From positions 1 to 64,000 of the forward strand of contig NZ_FUGD01000131.1 in assembly GCF_900162815.1 (NCBI RefSeq): a stretch of 64,000 nt of DNA, in the 5' to 3' direction. The DNA is from Psychrobacter pasteurii. Lineage in GTDB: Bacteria; Pseudomonadota; Gammaproteobacteria; Pseudomonadales; Moraxellaceae. Every line of letters starts with the position of its first letter. Position 1 is the stretch's first letter. Under the pieces are notes generated by a model that worked only from the letters and a program-made list of their open reading frames with translations, did no database searches and had not been told where the DNA came from. The position numbers and the translations under genes are program-made. This document shows, piece after piece, positions 1 to 8,223 of the stretch.

Positions 1-1
1 T

Positions 2-283
2 CGGCATGCCGTGGTGGTTATGGATGGGGCGCTATGGCACCAACCAAGTTTGGATCAAGACAATGTGACCATGCTTAAATTGCCTCCCTACTCACCTGAG
101 CTTAACCCTGCTGAACAGGTATGGCAGTACCTTAAACAGCATTGGTTGTCTAATCGCTGTTTTGAGAGTTATGATGCGATTGTCGATGCGGCATGTGACG
201 CTTGGAATGCATTGTGTAATGAGACTAACTTAATTAGGTCTATCACTCAGCGGGAGTGGTGCGACTTGAGTGTTATTTTTTAG
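2..283 (+). mobile_element. IS630-family transposase, C-terminal part (5' end outside window)
   Basis: The frame is open from base 2 and ends at TAA-type stop 281-283, so the N-terminal half of the protein lies outside the window or is missing. The visible part carries the second catalytic Asp in a V-V-M-D-G-A-x-x-H context and the catalytic Glu in PPYSPELNPAEQVW, which is the typical C-terminal DDE signature of IS630/Tc1-type transposases. These enzymes cut and paste the element at TA dinucleotides. The first Asp cannot be seen. I could not identify a terminal inverted repeat in the ~100 bases after the stop. Whether the element is intact depends on sequence to the left. Confidence 0.85.
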
Positions 284-391
284 AATTGGTATTACATTCA
301 AAAGGCTAGCAAAATCACTTAGAGTCGTGATTAAGAGGGTGGTAGAAAAACTAACAAGGATGACCCGCCGTTATATAAGGACTGATGGAAA

Positions 392-1603
392 ATGGCAACA
401 GTAAAAAAAGTATTAAAGTGGCTGATGATCTCTATAGTTGGGCTGATTGTTTTGATCTCTATCGGTCTACTGGTTACAGGTAATGGCTATATCTTTAGAG
501 GGTTGCAGCTGACCTATCTAAAAGGTGAAAAAACAGCGAATATTGATGATTACATCGATTTTGACAATAGAATCATCGATACATCAATTCCTATTTCTTG
601 GGAGAAAGACACTAACTTTGGCGCCATCTCTTTGACACCAGAACTACAAAACGCGTTAGATAATGACCAAACTGTCGCCTTTGCTTTTATTAAAGATGGC
701 AAATTGTTGTATGAGAGTTATTGGCAGGGTTACAGCAGCGAGTCGCATACCAATAGTTTTTCTATGGCAAAAACAGTCACTACGATGCTGTATTTAAAGG
801 CAGTTGAAGAGGGCATTATTGCAGACATAAATGAACCAATAATCACCTTTTTGCCTGAATATGCTAATGATAAATACGCACAAAACTGTACTTTGGCAGA
901 TTTATCAGGTATGACCTCTGGCTATGATTGGTTGGAGGATTATTATTTGCCAGTGAACCCAACTGCCAAGGCCTATTATGGCAATGATTTGGTTAAGCAC
1001 ATGACCAGTCGCTCATTTATTGAAGAGTGTGGCGGTCATTTTGTCTATTCCAGTGGCGACACTCAGCTTCTTGGTATTGCGCTGACTCGTGCTTTAAAAC
1101 CTCATGGCTATACAGCCTCTAGCTATTTAGAAGAGAAGTTTTGGAAACCATTAGGCATGAAAAATGAGGGATATTGGTCGTTAGATGGTTCAAAAAATAT
1201 TGAGAAAATGTACTGCTGCCTGAATGCAAATGAGTTAGATTTTGCCAAATTTGGACAATTACTCTTAAATGGTGGCGAGTGGCAAGGCGAACAATTGCTG
1301 TCAAAGGAGCATGTTGAGTGGATGGTAACCCCCAATGAAGCCGCTTTTGATGTCGGTGAGCCACAGATATATGGTCATTCAGTTTGGACCGATATGGACA
1401 GCCCGGTGCCGTTTTATGCCATGCTAGGGCACTTGGGTCAGCGTGTTTTGGTACTACCTGAAGAAAACGCCATTATTGTCCGTCTGGGTAAACAAAAAGG
1501 ATTACCAACCCCTGTTGCAGGTTTTCATTTAGAGCCTGATTTGGGGCTATATGTCACCGAGGTTAAAAAGATTATGGATAACCTGCCAGCACCAGCCGAG
1601 TAG
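392..1603 (+). CDS. membrane-anchored serine hydrolase, beta-lactamase (class C / PBP-like) family
   Basis: This 403-residue protein begins with a hydrophobic segment (about residues 8-30) that probably anchors it in the inner membrane with the enzyme domain in the periplasm. The catalytic S-x-x-K is seen as S-M-A-K at residues 124-127, the Tyr motif as Y-S-S at about 219-221, and the third motif as H-L-G at about 347-349, all in the order of the class C beta-lactamase / DD-peptidase / esterase (EstB-like) fold. An AAGGA-like ribosome site (about 377-381) supports the ATG at 392. The family includes esterases, peptidases and 6-aminohexanoate hydrolases, so the substrate cannot be assigned. 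It lies directly after the IS630 remnant and 56 bases ahead of the next gene. Confidence 0.85.
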   Translation: MATVKKVLKWLMISIVGLIVLISIGLLVTGNGYIFRGLQLTYLKGEKTANIDDYIDFDNRIIDTSIPISWEKDTNFGAISLTPELQNALDNDQTVAFAFIKDGKLLYESYWQGYSSESHTNSFSMAKTVTTMLYLKAVEEGIIADINEPIITFLPEYANDKYAQNCTLADLSGMTSGYDWLEDYYLPVNPTAKAYYGNDLVKHMTSRSFIEECGGHFVYSSGDTQLLGIALTRALKPHGYTASSYLEEKFWKPLGMKNEGYWSLDGSKNIEKMYCCLNANELDFAKFGQLLLNGGEWQGEQLLSKEHVEWMVTPNEAAFDVGEPQIYGHSVWTDMDSPVPFYAMLGHLGQRVLVLPEENAIIVRLGKQKGLPTPVAGFHLEPDLGLYVTEVKKIMDNLPAPAE

Positions 1604-1659
1604 GTCATGGCTTTGATGGGGCTAACTCTAAATCAGATAAATGATAATAAGTGAGTGGT

Positions 1660-2559
1660 ATGACACAAGATGTCTTGGAGCAAGCGTCGATACAGCTAGC
1701 AAAACAGATAACAGATTATTTACAGGATAATCAGCTAGAGGCTAATTTGCCTAATATCAGCTATGAGATATTGGCCTTGCAGCTTATAGACAGTGTTGAG
1801 CACGAAAATCAGATTAAAGCGCTTGCAGATACCAAAATTTCTAGCGCCTGTTGTGATCCCAATTCTGATAGTTTTGACCCCATAAAAGCCATCGTCTTCT
1901 TGAAAGACAGCGATTATGATGAGGCCTGTTGGTTGAGCTTTTTGCTGATTTATACTGATGATAGTGCAGACAATGATTGGCCATTTATGAGGCTGCTGTA
2001 TAAGGGCGTAGGATTGGATACTCCTAGACTGACTTGGAAAGCAGTTAACGAGCATTCAGACTTATTAGCTCAGTTAGATACCGTGGCGAGTGCTTTAGCC
2101 CTGCAGCAACCTAAGCCTAAGTTTGGTCATCATAGAGCTTATGAGTCATTGGCTCAGTTACCTACGGTATTTACCAGTTATATTGGTTTTATAAATGAGC
2201 AGGGCGGGCATAAGGCTTTATTCCAGCCAAATAAGACTGATGTTGATAAACAAGCGTATTTTGAAACTTTATACTCATTGATACGTCAAAATATTTACCG
2301 TTTTGGTCGGCTATCGACGTTTGAGTATTTATGTTTACTTGGCAAAATGAGGTTAGCTGATGTCGAGCCAGACAGTTGTTATATCGCTGAAGCCAGTGGC
2401 CCTAAGCGCGGTGCCAAACTGTTATTTGGCATGCTAAACAATGAGCAGCTAGACGCGCATGCGGTGGGCTTGGCCGACTATCTGGATGTGGGATATCAAG
2501 AGATGGAGGCCGCGATATGCCATTGGCAGAAGTCTCCAAATCGATATATTCAGCATTAG
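1660..2559 (+). CDS. conserved hypothetical protein; possible alpha-glutamyl/putrescinyl-thymine pyrophosphorylase clade 3-like
   Basis: A soluble protein of 299 residues from the ATG at 1660 (a GTG at 1651 is also in frame). No signal peptide or membrane segment is visible. The C-terminal third has a run of features I associate with the aGPT-Pplase3 family, a helical enzyme group predicted to act on hypermodified thymine in DNA: F-G-R-x-x-x-F-E-Y-L near residue 218, L-L-G-K-M-R, a V-E-P-D-S-C-Y stretch, the G-P-K-R-G-A-K-L-L-F-G segment near residue 250, and a terminal W-Q-K-S-P-N. This match is from memory and is an inference. The N-terminal 150 residues are acidic and unrecognised. It may be cotranscribed with the serine hydrolase and ends at a strong terminator. 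Its position beside an IS remnant suggests an accessory gene. Confidence 0.5.
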   Translation: MTQDVLEQASIQLAKQITDYLQDNQLEANLPNISYEILALQLIDSVEHENQIKALADTKISSACCDPNSDSFDPIKAIVFLKDSDYDEACWLSFLLIYTDDSADNDWPFMRLLYKGVGLDTPRLTWKAVNEHSDLLAQLDTVASALALQQPKPKFGHHRAYESLAQLPTVFTSYIGFINEQGGHKALFQPNKTDVDKQAYFETLYSLIRQNIYRFGRLSTFEYLCLLGKMRLADVEPDSCYIAEASGPKRGAKLLFGMLNNEQLDAHAVGLADYLDVGYQEMEAAICHWQKSPNRYIQH

Positions 2560-2590
2560 TATCCTCCTCATACTATTTTATCTTAATAAA

Positions 2591-2624
2591 AAGCCCCATA
2601 AGTCATCGCTTATGGGGCTTTTTT
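2591..2624 (+). terminator. intrinsic terminator after the 1660-2559 gene
   Basis: A perfect 12-bp stem (2591-2602 with 2609-2620, centred on the GCCCCATAAG motif) has a 6-base loop and is followed by a T run. Confidence 0.9.
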
Positions 2625-2658
2625 GAAGGACACTCTTAGTTGTTATAAAACATTATAT

Positions 2659-3984
2659 TCACCAAGGTTTCAGAGTAAAAATTTGCTTTGGTGAGTTATT
2701 GCACGTGGCGATTTTTAGACTCTTAGAGCCCTCATTATCACTAACGGATATACAATTTAAAGCAGGTGTTTGTTCTGCAACCTCTTTGTTGAGGTTCTTT
2801 TGCCACAAGGGCATGAGTTGATATTGCTCATCACCGACTGGTTTTAGTGAAAACAGTTGTCCTGAATAGTTGCCACACTATTTTAGATGTAGCTTTTGAT
2901 CATGCTTGCCACCGTTAACGATATCTAGGCATTTGTCATCATTACCTTGAGTATATTTAATCTGATATCTATTGGAAGTGCCATACTGACTGTCGACTTT
3001 AGGAACAAGTTTCCAAAATTGAGAGTCAGTTGCAGAGATTGGTGCCATTTTTGCAAAATTAGAATCAGAAATATCAATGGCGTTTTGAGCATTAGAGCTG
3101 GTAATTTGGTAAGGGGTATGAGGTGTTATTTTGATGGGTAGGTGGGTCAGATTTAGATTAACACCTTCAAAAAACTTTATTCGATTGGGTATGGTTTTGA
3201 GTATTTTATCTTGAAGTGTTCCCAGTCGTTCATTCTTATACTTAACCGCATAGTAGGTGATTAAGCTTTCCGCTATGTCCTCATAGTCATTGGTTTTGGC
3301 ATAATATGAGATATGGTCATTATCTTGGGACTGAGCCTGTTTCCACAGCGCGTATAAAGGATTTTGCTTTTTGAACAGCATGGTATTGAAGTAGTTATGA
3401 GTGGCTTCATGAAATAAAGCTTCTTCAATAGAGCCTTTTTCGATATGTTCAGCACCGCGTTTTTCAAAGATAATGATATTATTATTACCACCCATCAAGC
3501 CATTATAGTGGTTATGAATCGTTATTGAGTGCGTTGCTTTTCGTAAATCTGGTGGTATATATCCTAACTGCTCAGCATAGATTGAACCTGTGGTATAAGC
3601 GTCTTGCCATGAGCGTTTACCGTCGTCATAACTGACCTGAATCTCTATATCAGGCCCCAATTCATAGCTTGCTTCTAGAATATAAAACTTGCTGTAGAGC
3701 CACTTTTTCTCTTTTATCTCGTAATATCTTCTGGTTTCGATATTCGGGCTGGTATTGTTTTTTAGAATAAAACGGTACTTACTGCGCCAGTCACTGTCGT
3801 TATTTTTATACTCAGGAATATATATTTCTTTAAAGTCGTTGCTATCAGAGGGATTGATAATATCAGAACCCATTGCATAGACCGTCCCGCCAGAGCCATT
3901 GGGGTTGCCGAAAGCGACCGCATAAGCTGCGTTACTTATACTTATCAGCATGATGCTACTTAATATAAGTCTAACGGGGCTCAT
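2659..3984 (-). pseudogene. secreted HEXXH metallopeptidase-like protein with ricin-like C-terminal domain, interrupted by an in-frame TAG
   Basis: The minus-strand frame starts at the ATG at 3982-3984 with a clear signal peptide (residues 1-22, cleavage after A-Y-A). A zinc-binding H-E-A-T-H lies at residues 192-196, with acidic residues near 236-239 that could supply a third ligand. From about residue 285 the protein resembles a ricin B-type beta-trefoil lectin. Translation stops at TAG 2878-2880 after 368 residues, but the same frame stays open for 72 more codons to TGA 2659-2661. The extra codons carry convincing lectin sequence (C-G-N-Y-S-G-Q-L-F-S-L just after the stop, and a final Q-I-F-T-L-K-P-W). 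The full product would be 441 codons. A single C-to-T change of CAG to TAG is the simplest explanation. Alternatives are a base-calling error or amber readthrough. A truncated secreted protein with an intact peptidase domain could still be made. Confidence 0.8.
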
Positions 3985-4240
3985 TGCATGCTCTCTATTA
4001 TTTATTATAAAAGTGGGTCAAGTAACAGGTATCAGCTATTAACTAAGTAGCCTTTAAGGAAGGTATGACTTTTTATTATAGAGGGTCAAGGCAGCGACTG
4101 TTATTGTGAAACCGTAATGGAGTGAAACGGTAAGTATCCGCATGTTTTTAGGCATTAGCCCAATGGTTGTTAAATTAGGTTGTGTTTGATGCGCTAGAAC
4201 TTCGCGATAAGCGTCTTTATATCTATCACTAGAAAAGAAT
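3985..4240. other. intergenic region upstream of the HEXXH gene
   Basis: This AT-rich stretch between the start of the HEXXH gene and the tcyP terminator should hold the minus-strand promoter of the HEXXH gene. I saw no convincing gene, RNA or repeat in it beyond a weak imperfect repeat of GAAACCGTAA / GAAACGGTAA around 4110-4134. Confidence 0.4.
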
Positions 4241-4272
4241 AAGCCCTCATAAATTCACATTTATGAGGGCTT
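4241..4272 (-). terminator. intrinsic terminator after tcyP
   Basis: A 13-bp perfect stem pairs 4241-4253 with 4260-4272 around a 6-base loop. On the minus strand a U-rich stretch follows, which suits termination of the cystine transporter transcript that ends at 4324. Confidence 0.8.
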
Positions 4273-4323
4273 ATTTGTGGTTAAAAAATGAAGTGTAACT
4301 ATTAACTCAAACCTTCATTCATA

Positions 4324-5688
4324 TCAGCTCAGCTGTGTAGAACCATCTTGAAAGCTTTCAGGATGAACTTTATCCCCCAAGATTTTGTTACCCACTACAC
4401 CGGAGGTAATAGAGCCACTGACATTTACTAACGTACGCATCATATCAATGAGAGGCTCGATTGAAATTAACAGACCTGCCAGCTCAAGAGGCATACCAAG
4501 TGTAGATAACACAATGATGGCTGCGAAAGTTGCACCGCCACCGACACCGGCCACACCAAATGAAGCAATCATAGAAACGCCGACGACAGAAGCGATAAAA
4601 CCGATAGACCAAGGGTCGATACCCATCGTTGGTGCAATCATCATCGCAAGCATCGCAGGATACACACCAGCACAGCCATTTTGACCAATGGTTGATCCAA
4701 AGGAGGCTGAGAAGTTAGCAATCGGTTTGGCAATGCCTAACTTATTTACCTGAGCATCGATACTTAGAGGAATCGTTGCTGCTGAACTGCGAGAGGTAAA
4801 GGCAAAGGTTAATACCGGAGCAATCTTCTTGAAGTGTTCAATAGGCGATCTGCCCGTTAGCATAATGATAAAGGCGTGGACAATTAACATAATGAATAAT
4901 GCCACATAGGACGCCACTAAGAATTTTGCCAACTGCCAAATAGCATCAGCATCTGTGGTCACAATGACCTTAATCATTAGCGCTAAGATACCGTAAGGGG
5001 TTAGACGAATAATGAAGCGAACCAAAGCCATAACCCAGCTTTGAACCACATCAATACCTTTAAGGATAATTGCCCCTTTTTCTGGGTCATTTTTATTAAC
5101 CGTTAGTGCGGCAATCCCCATCAAGCTGGCGACGACCACAGCTGAAATCATTGAAGTGCTGGCAAGCTCAGCGAAAGTGCCTCCCATGCTGGTTGGGATA
5201 AAGCTTAATATCAGGCCTGGAATGGTTAAATCAGCAACATCGCCACTACGCTCAATGATGCTTTGACCTCGTGCAACTTCCATCTCACCGGCGACAATTG
5301 AGCTGGCATCTAAATGAAAGAGGTTGGCAATGACAGCGCCATCTAAAGCTGCAATACCCGTGGTAATAAGTAGGGTGCTGATAATCCAAAAGCTCATTGA
5401 GCCAATCATGGACGCTTTCTCAAGGCGGGCAATAGCTGCCAAGATAGAGACAAATACCAAAGGCATGGCAATCATTTTTAATAGATTCACATAGCCATTA
5501 CCGACGATATTGACCCATGGTAAAAAGCTTTCAATATCGACATTTAAGGTAGATAAGACTAGCCCGTAGACTACCCCTAAAAATAGACCTAGAAATACAC
5601 TACGACTCAGTGAGTCGCTCTGACGGTGATATCGCCATAATCCATATAGCAAGGCTATGAATATGACTACCAGCACTAGTAATAGCAT
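4324..5688 (-). CDS. tcyP: L-cystine transporter, DAACS family (TcyP/YdjN type)
   Basis: A sodium- or proton-coupled symporter of the dicarboxylate/amino acid:cation family that imports L-cystine across the inner membrane. The 454-residue protein has eight or more hydrophobic segments. The substrate-site signatures of the TcyP branch are visible: the serine-rich S-R-S-S-A-A-T-I-P-L hairpin, the N-G-C-A-G-V-Y-P-A segment, and the glycine-rich F-G-V-A-G-V-G-G-G-A region. I chose the ATG at 5686-5688 because a GGAG site precedes it; an upstream TTG (5706) has no support. The gene is a single unit with its own terminator. The substrate is assigned from overall resemblance to E. coli YdjN. Confidence 0.88.
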   Translation of the reverse strand: MLLLVLVVIFIALLYGLWRYHRQSDSLSRSVFLGLFLGVVYGLVLSTLNVDIESFLPWVNIVGNGYVNLLKMIAMPLVFVSILAAIARLEKASMIGSMSFWIISTLLITTGIAALDGAVIANLFHLDASSIVAGEMEVARGQSIIERSGDVADLTIPGLILSFIPTSMGGTFAELASTSMISAVVVASLMGIAALTVNKNDPEKGAIILKGIDVVQSWVMALVRFIIRLTPYGILALMIKVIVTTDADAIWQLAKFLVASYVALFIMLIVHAFIIMLTGRSPIEHFKKIAPVLTFAFTSRSSAATIPLSIDAQVNKLGIAKPIANFSASFGSTIGQNGCAGVYPAMLAMMIAPTMGIDPWSIGFIASVVGVSMIASFGVAGVGGGATFAAIIVLSTLGMPLELAGLLISIEPLIDMMRTLVNVSGSITSGVVGNKILGDKVHPESFQDGSTQLS

Positions 5689-5962
5689 GAGGAGCTCCGC
5701 GCACAAATAAAACGTTCTATTATCCTGATTTTTAATAAAAGGTCTAACAGTTAATGCTCAACTGGTTATTCCCATTGGTTATAAGAGGCTTTACATTAAG
5801 TTAGCTTTTTATAGCTTGATGAGCTTAATAAATGAGTTTATTTGTGGCGTAGTGCTTGACCGCATAAAAAAGTTATTTTAGAATCTGTATCACTGTACTA
5901 GAACGAAGAAACAGCTTATCAAATTATCAAAAAACAAGTTTATTAAAAACAGGGTGCATCTG

Positions 5963-7183
5963 ATGATTGAAATTAAAAACAGCTATGGGTTACATGCTTC
6001 AACTCTACCTAACAAAGAGGGCTTATTTGGTGAGTTTGGTGGGAAGATTGGTCATCCTGAGCTGGCCAAAGCGTTAGACGAGCTTGAAACTGGGTTTCAT
6101 GAAATTATTAATGAGCAAGACTTTATTGCAGAAATGAAGAGACTGCGTGAGACTTATGTGGGCAGACCTAGCCCCATTTACCATGCCAAGCGATTATCAG
6201 AGCATTGCGGGGGTGCTCAGATTTACTTAAAGCGTGAGGATTTAAACCACACGGGCGCTCATAAAATTAATCACTGTCTAGGTGAAGTATTGCTGGCCAA
6301 AAAAATGGGCAAAACCAAAGTGATTGCTGAAACTGGAGCAGGGCAGCACGGGGTTGCCTTGGCCACTGCAGCTGCTTTGATGGGTATCGAGTGTGAGATT
6401 CACATGGGTGTGGTGGATATGAAAAAAGAACACCCTAATGTAAGCCGTATGAAAATATTAGGCACAAAATTAGTTCCTGTGTCAGAAGGCGCCGGCACAT
6501 TAAAAGAAGCGGTAGACAGTGCCTTTGCTGCGTATCTAGAAGATATTGAGAACAGTATGTTTGCCATCGGTTCTGTCGTGGGCCCTGCACCTTATCCTGA
6601 AATGGTAGGTTATTTTCAATCTGTCATCGGTCACGAAGCACGTGAGCAATTTTTAAACACCACAGGTGGTTTGCCAAATAAAGTAGTCGCTTGTGTCGGC
6701 GGTGGCTCTAATGCTATGGGTATGTTCAGCGGCTTTATGGATGATGAGGGTGTCGAGAAAGTTGGGGTTGAGCCGGCAGGTGAGGGGCTCGATACGCCCA
6801 ATCATGCAGCCACCATGACCAAAGGCGTTAAGGGTGAAATTCAAGGATTTAAGTGCTATGTCTTGCTCGATGAGAAAGGCAATCCTGCGCCGGTTCACTC
6901 AATCGCCTCAGGTTTGGATTACCCTGGTGTTGGCCCGCAGCACTCTTTCTTAAAAGATGAAAAGCTGGCAAGCTACGAATCCGTTACTGATGCAGAGTGT
7001 TTAGAAGCCTTTATGGCATTATCACGTATGGAAGGTATTATTCCCGCTTTAGAGTCTTCTCATGCTGTGGCTTACGCGATGAAGATAGCCAAAGAGATGT
7101 CGAGTGATCAGACAATCTTGGTTAACTTATCAGGTCGTGGCGACAAAGATATAGATTTCGTGTTAGATAAAGTTGAATTGTGA
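5963..7183 (+). CDS. trpB: stand-alone tryptophan synthase beta-chain-like PLP enzyme
   Basis: A 406-residue PLP-dependent enzyme. The PLP lysine sits in H-T-G-A-H-K-I-N at about residue 101, followed by the catalytic A-E-T-G-A-G-Q-H-G motif, the phosphate-binding [10 protein letters not shown] loop, and the C-terminal S-G-R-G-D-K-D motif. TrpB condenses indole with serine to form tryptophan. No trpA, trpF or trpC lies nearby, and the protein departs from ordinary TrpB at several places: the segment after the PLP lysine reads I-N-H-C-L-G-E, and the stretch after the M-G-V-V-D reads M-K-K-E-H-P-N where TrpA-partnered enzymes carry an E/D-x-x-R-Q-x-x-N pattern. I use the ATG at 5963 rather than the in-frame GTG at 5954. 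It could be the normal TrpB of a split pathway or a paralog using free indole or another substrate. Confidence 0.8.
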   Translation: MIEIKNSYGLHASTLPNKEGLFGEFGGKIGHPELAKALDELETGFHEIINEQDFIAEMKRLRETYVGRPSPIYHAKRLSEHCGGAQIYLKREDLNHTGAHKINHCLGEVLLAKKMGKTKVIAETGAGQHGVALATAAALMGIECEIHMGVVDMKKEHPNVSRMKILGTKLVPVSEGAGTLKEAVDSAFAAYLEDIENSMFAIGSVVGPAPYPEMVGYFQSVIGHEAREQFLNTTGGLPNKVVACVGGGSNAMGMFSGFMDDEGVEKVGVEPAGEGLDTPNHAATMTKGVKGEIQGFKCYVLLDEKGNPAPVHSIASGLDYPGVGPQHSFLKDEKLASYESVTDAECLEAFMALSRMEGIIPALESSHAVAYAMKIAKEMSSDQTILVNLSGRGDKDIDFVLDKVEL

Positions 7184-7230
7184 TTTTTCGCAGTTTTTAG
7201 TAATAATCCACTTAAAAGTTAATAAGTTTT

Positions 7231-7264
7231 ATAGCCTACCAGCAGAACTGGTAGGCTATTTTAG
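7231..7264 (+). terminator. intrinsic terminator after trpB
   Basis: A perfect 12-bp stem (7231-7242 with 7248-7259), 5-base loop, then TTTT. Confidence 0.85.
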
Positions 7265-7280
7265 TAAGTAGTTAATTAAA

Positions 7281-7305
7281 ATAACTGATTGATTGAATCA
7301 GTTAT
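7281..7305 (-). terminator. intrinsic terminator after the NadR-like kinase gene
   Basis: A 10-bp stem (7281-7290 with 7296-7305) is followed on the minus strand by a T run. It faces the trpB terminator, so the two convergent genes each have their own hairpin. Confidence 0.65.
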
Positions 7306-7314
7306 TTGAAGTAG

Positions 7315-7935
7315 TTAGTTGAAATCTGCCAACCAGTTAGCAACGGTAGCCACTCGCTGCTGCCGGGTACCGCCTATTTTTCTAAAAGGTTTGTTGTGAG
7401 TAATGAGGGCTTGTTCAAAAGCCTGGCTTATTTCATGACGCTGGTGAGGAGCATCTCGCAAATCATCTGCTACCCAAGGCACATCCACTTCAGTCAGCAA
7501 AATTAAATCATAACTGTGAGCAAGTGCGGCCGTCTCCAAGGCTTGTGGACATTTGCCATAATACCAATAAGAGTAGACCATCAGCTCAAATAAAGTAGTA
7601 TCACAAAATAAATAACGATTGGCTTGTGATGCTTTGAGGTTTTCTTCCGCAACTTGACCTTCAGCTATCGGCATTAAGTCTTCCCATTCACACGAGCTTT
7701 GGGTGGTATCCCACTTTAATTGCAAATAAGGCCGCATAAATTCTCCCGCCCACTGGGTATTAAAGTGCTGTGCTAAATCCTGACACAGGGTGGTTTTTCC
7801 GGTACTTTCAGCACCAAGTATGGCCACTTTTAATACGTCAGGCACTTTTTGCTGCTGTAGTGAAGTAGCAAGCTCGAGAGTTGGCGAGTCATTTGCTTTA
7901 GAATTAGCAGAAAGTTTTGGGTGTGAAAGGCTCAT
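7315..7935 (-). CDS. AAA/P-loop kinase, NadR-type nicotinamide riboside kinase
   Basis: A 206-residue protein with a Walker A motif G-A-E-S-T-G-K-T near residues 41-48. It continues with a W-A-G-E-F-M-R-P-Y-L segment and an L-L-T-E-V-D-V-P-W-V-A-D-D-L-R-D stretch, which are hallmarks of the C-terminal ribosylnicotinamide kinase domain of NadR. The family phosphorylates nicotinamide riboside to NMN in NAD salvage. The NadR helix-turn-helix and adenylyltransferase domains are absent, so this is the kinase domain alone. I prefer the ATG at 7933-7935 over an upstream one at 7989, because the first ~35 residues are already a low-complexity lead. No pnuC-type transporter is adjacent. Confidence 0.75.
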   Translation of the reverse strand: MSLSHPKLSANSKANDSPTLELATSLQQQKVPDVLKVAILGAESTGKTTLCQDLAQHFNTQWAGEFMRPYLQLKWDTTQSSCEWEDLMPIAEGQVAEENLKASQANRYLFCDTTLFELMVYSYWYYGKCPQALETAALAHSYDLILLTEVDVPWVADDLRDAPHQRHEISQAFEQALITHNKPFRKIGGTRQQRVATVANWLADFN

Positions 7936-8223
7936 AATCAGGCTCGAAAAGTTGTAGGAATGAATGGGTAAAGAATCTATAACACTCAAGATTAGGAATA
8001 ATCGGCCAAAACAGGCATAATATATAGCTTGGATTTTTTAATTCATAAAGAGTATGACTCTGTGCACCATTATGCAAGATATGGATGCAACATATTGAGT
8101 TAGACGTATCAGTTCAGAGATTGTGCGTGCTGCACAGTCTGTCGACGTAAGATAACTATAAGGGTTAAACCTAGAGTTAAGCCGCTTTAAATACCTTATT
8201 TGCTAAGAGAAATAGGAAGCAAT

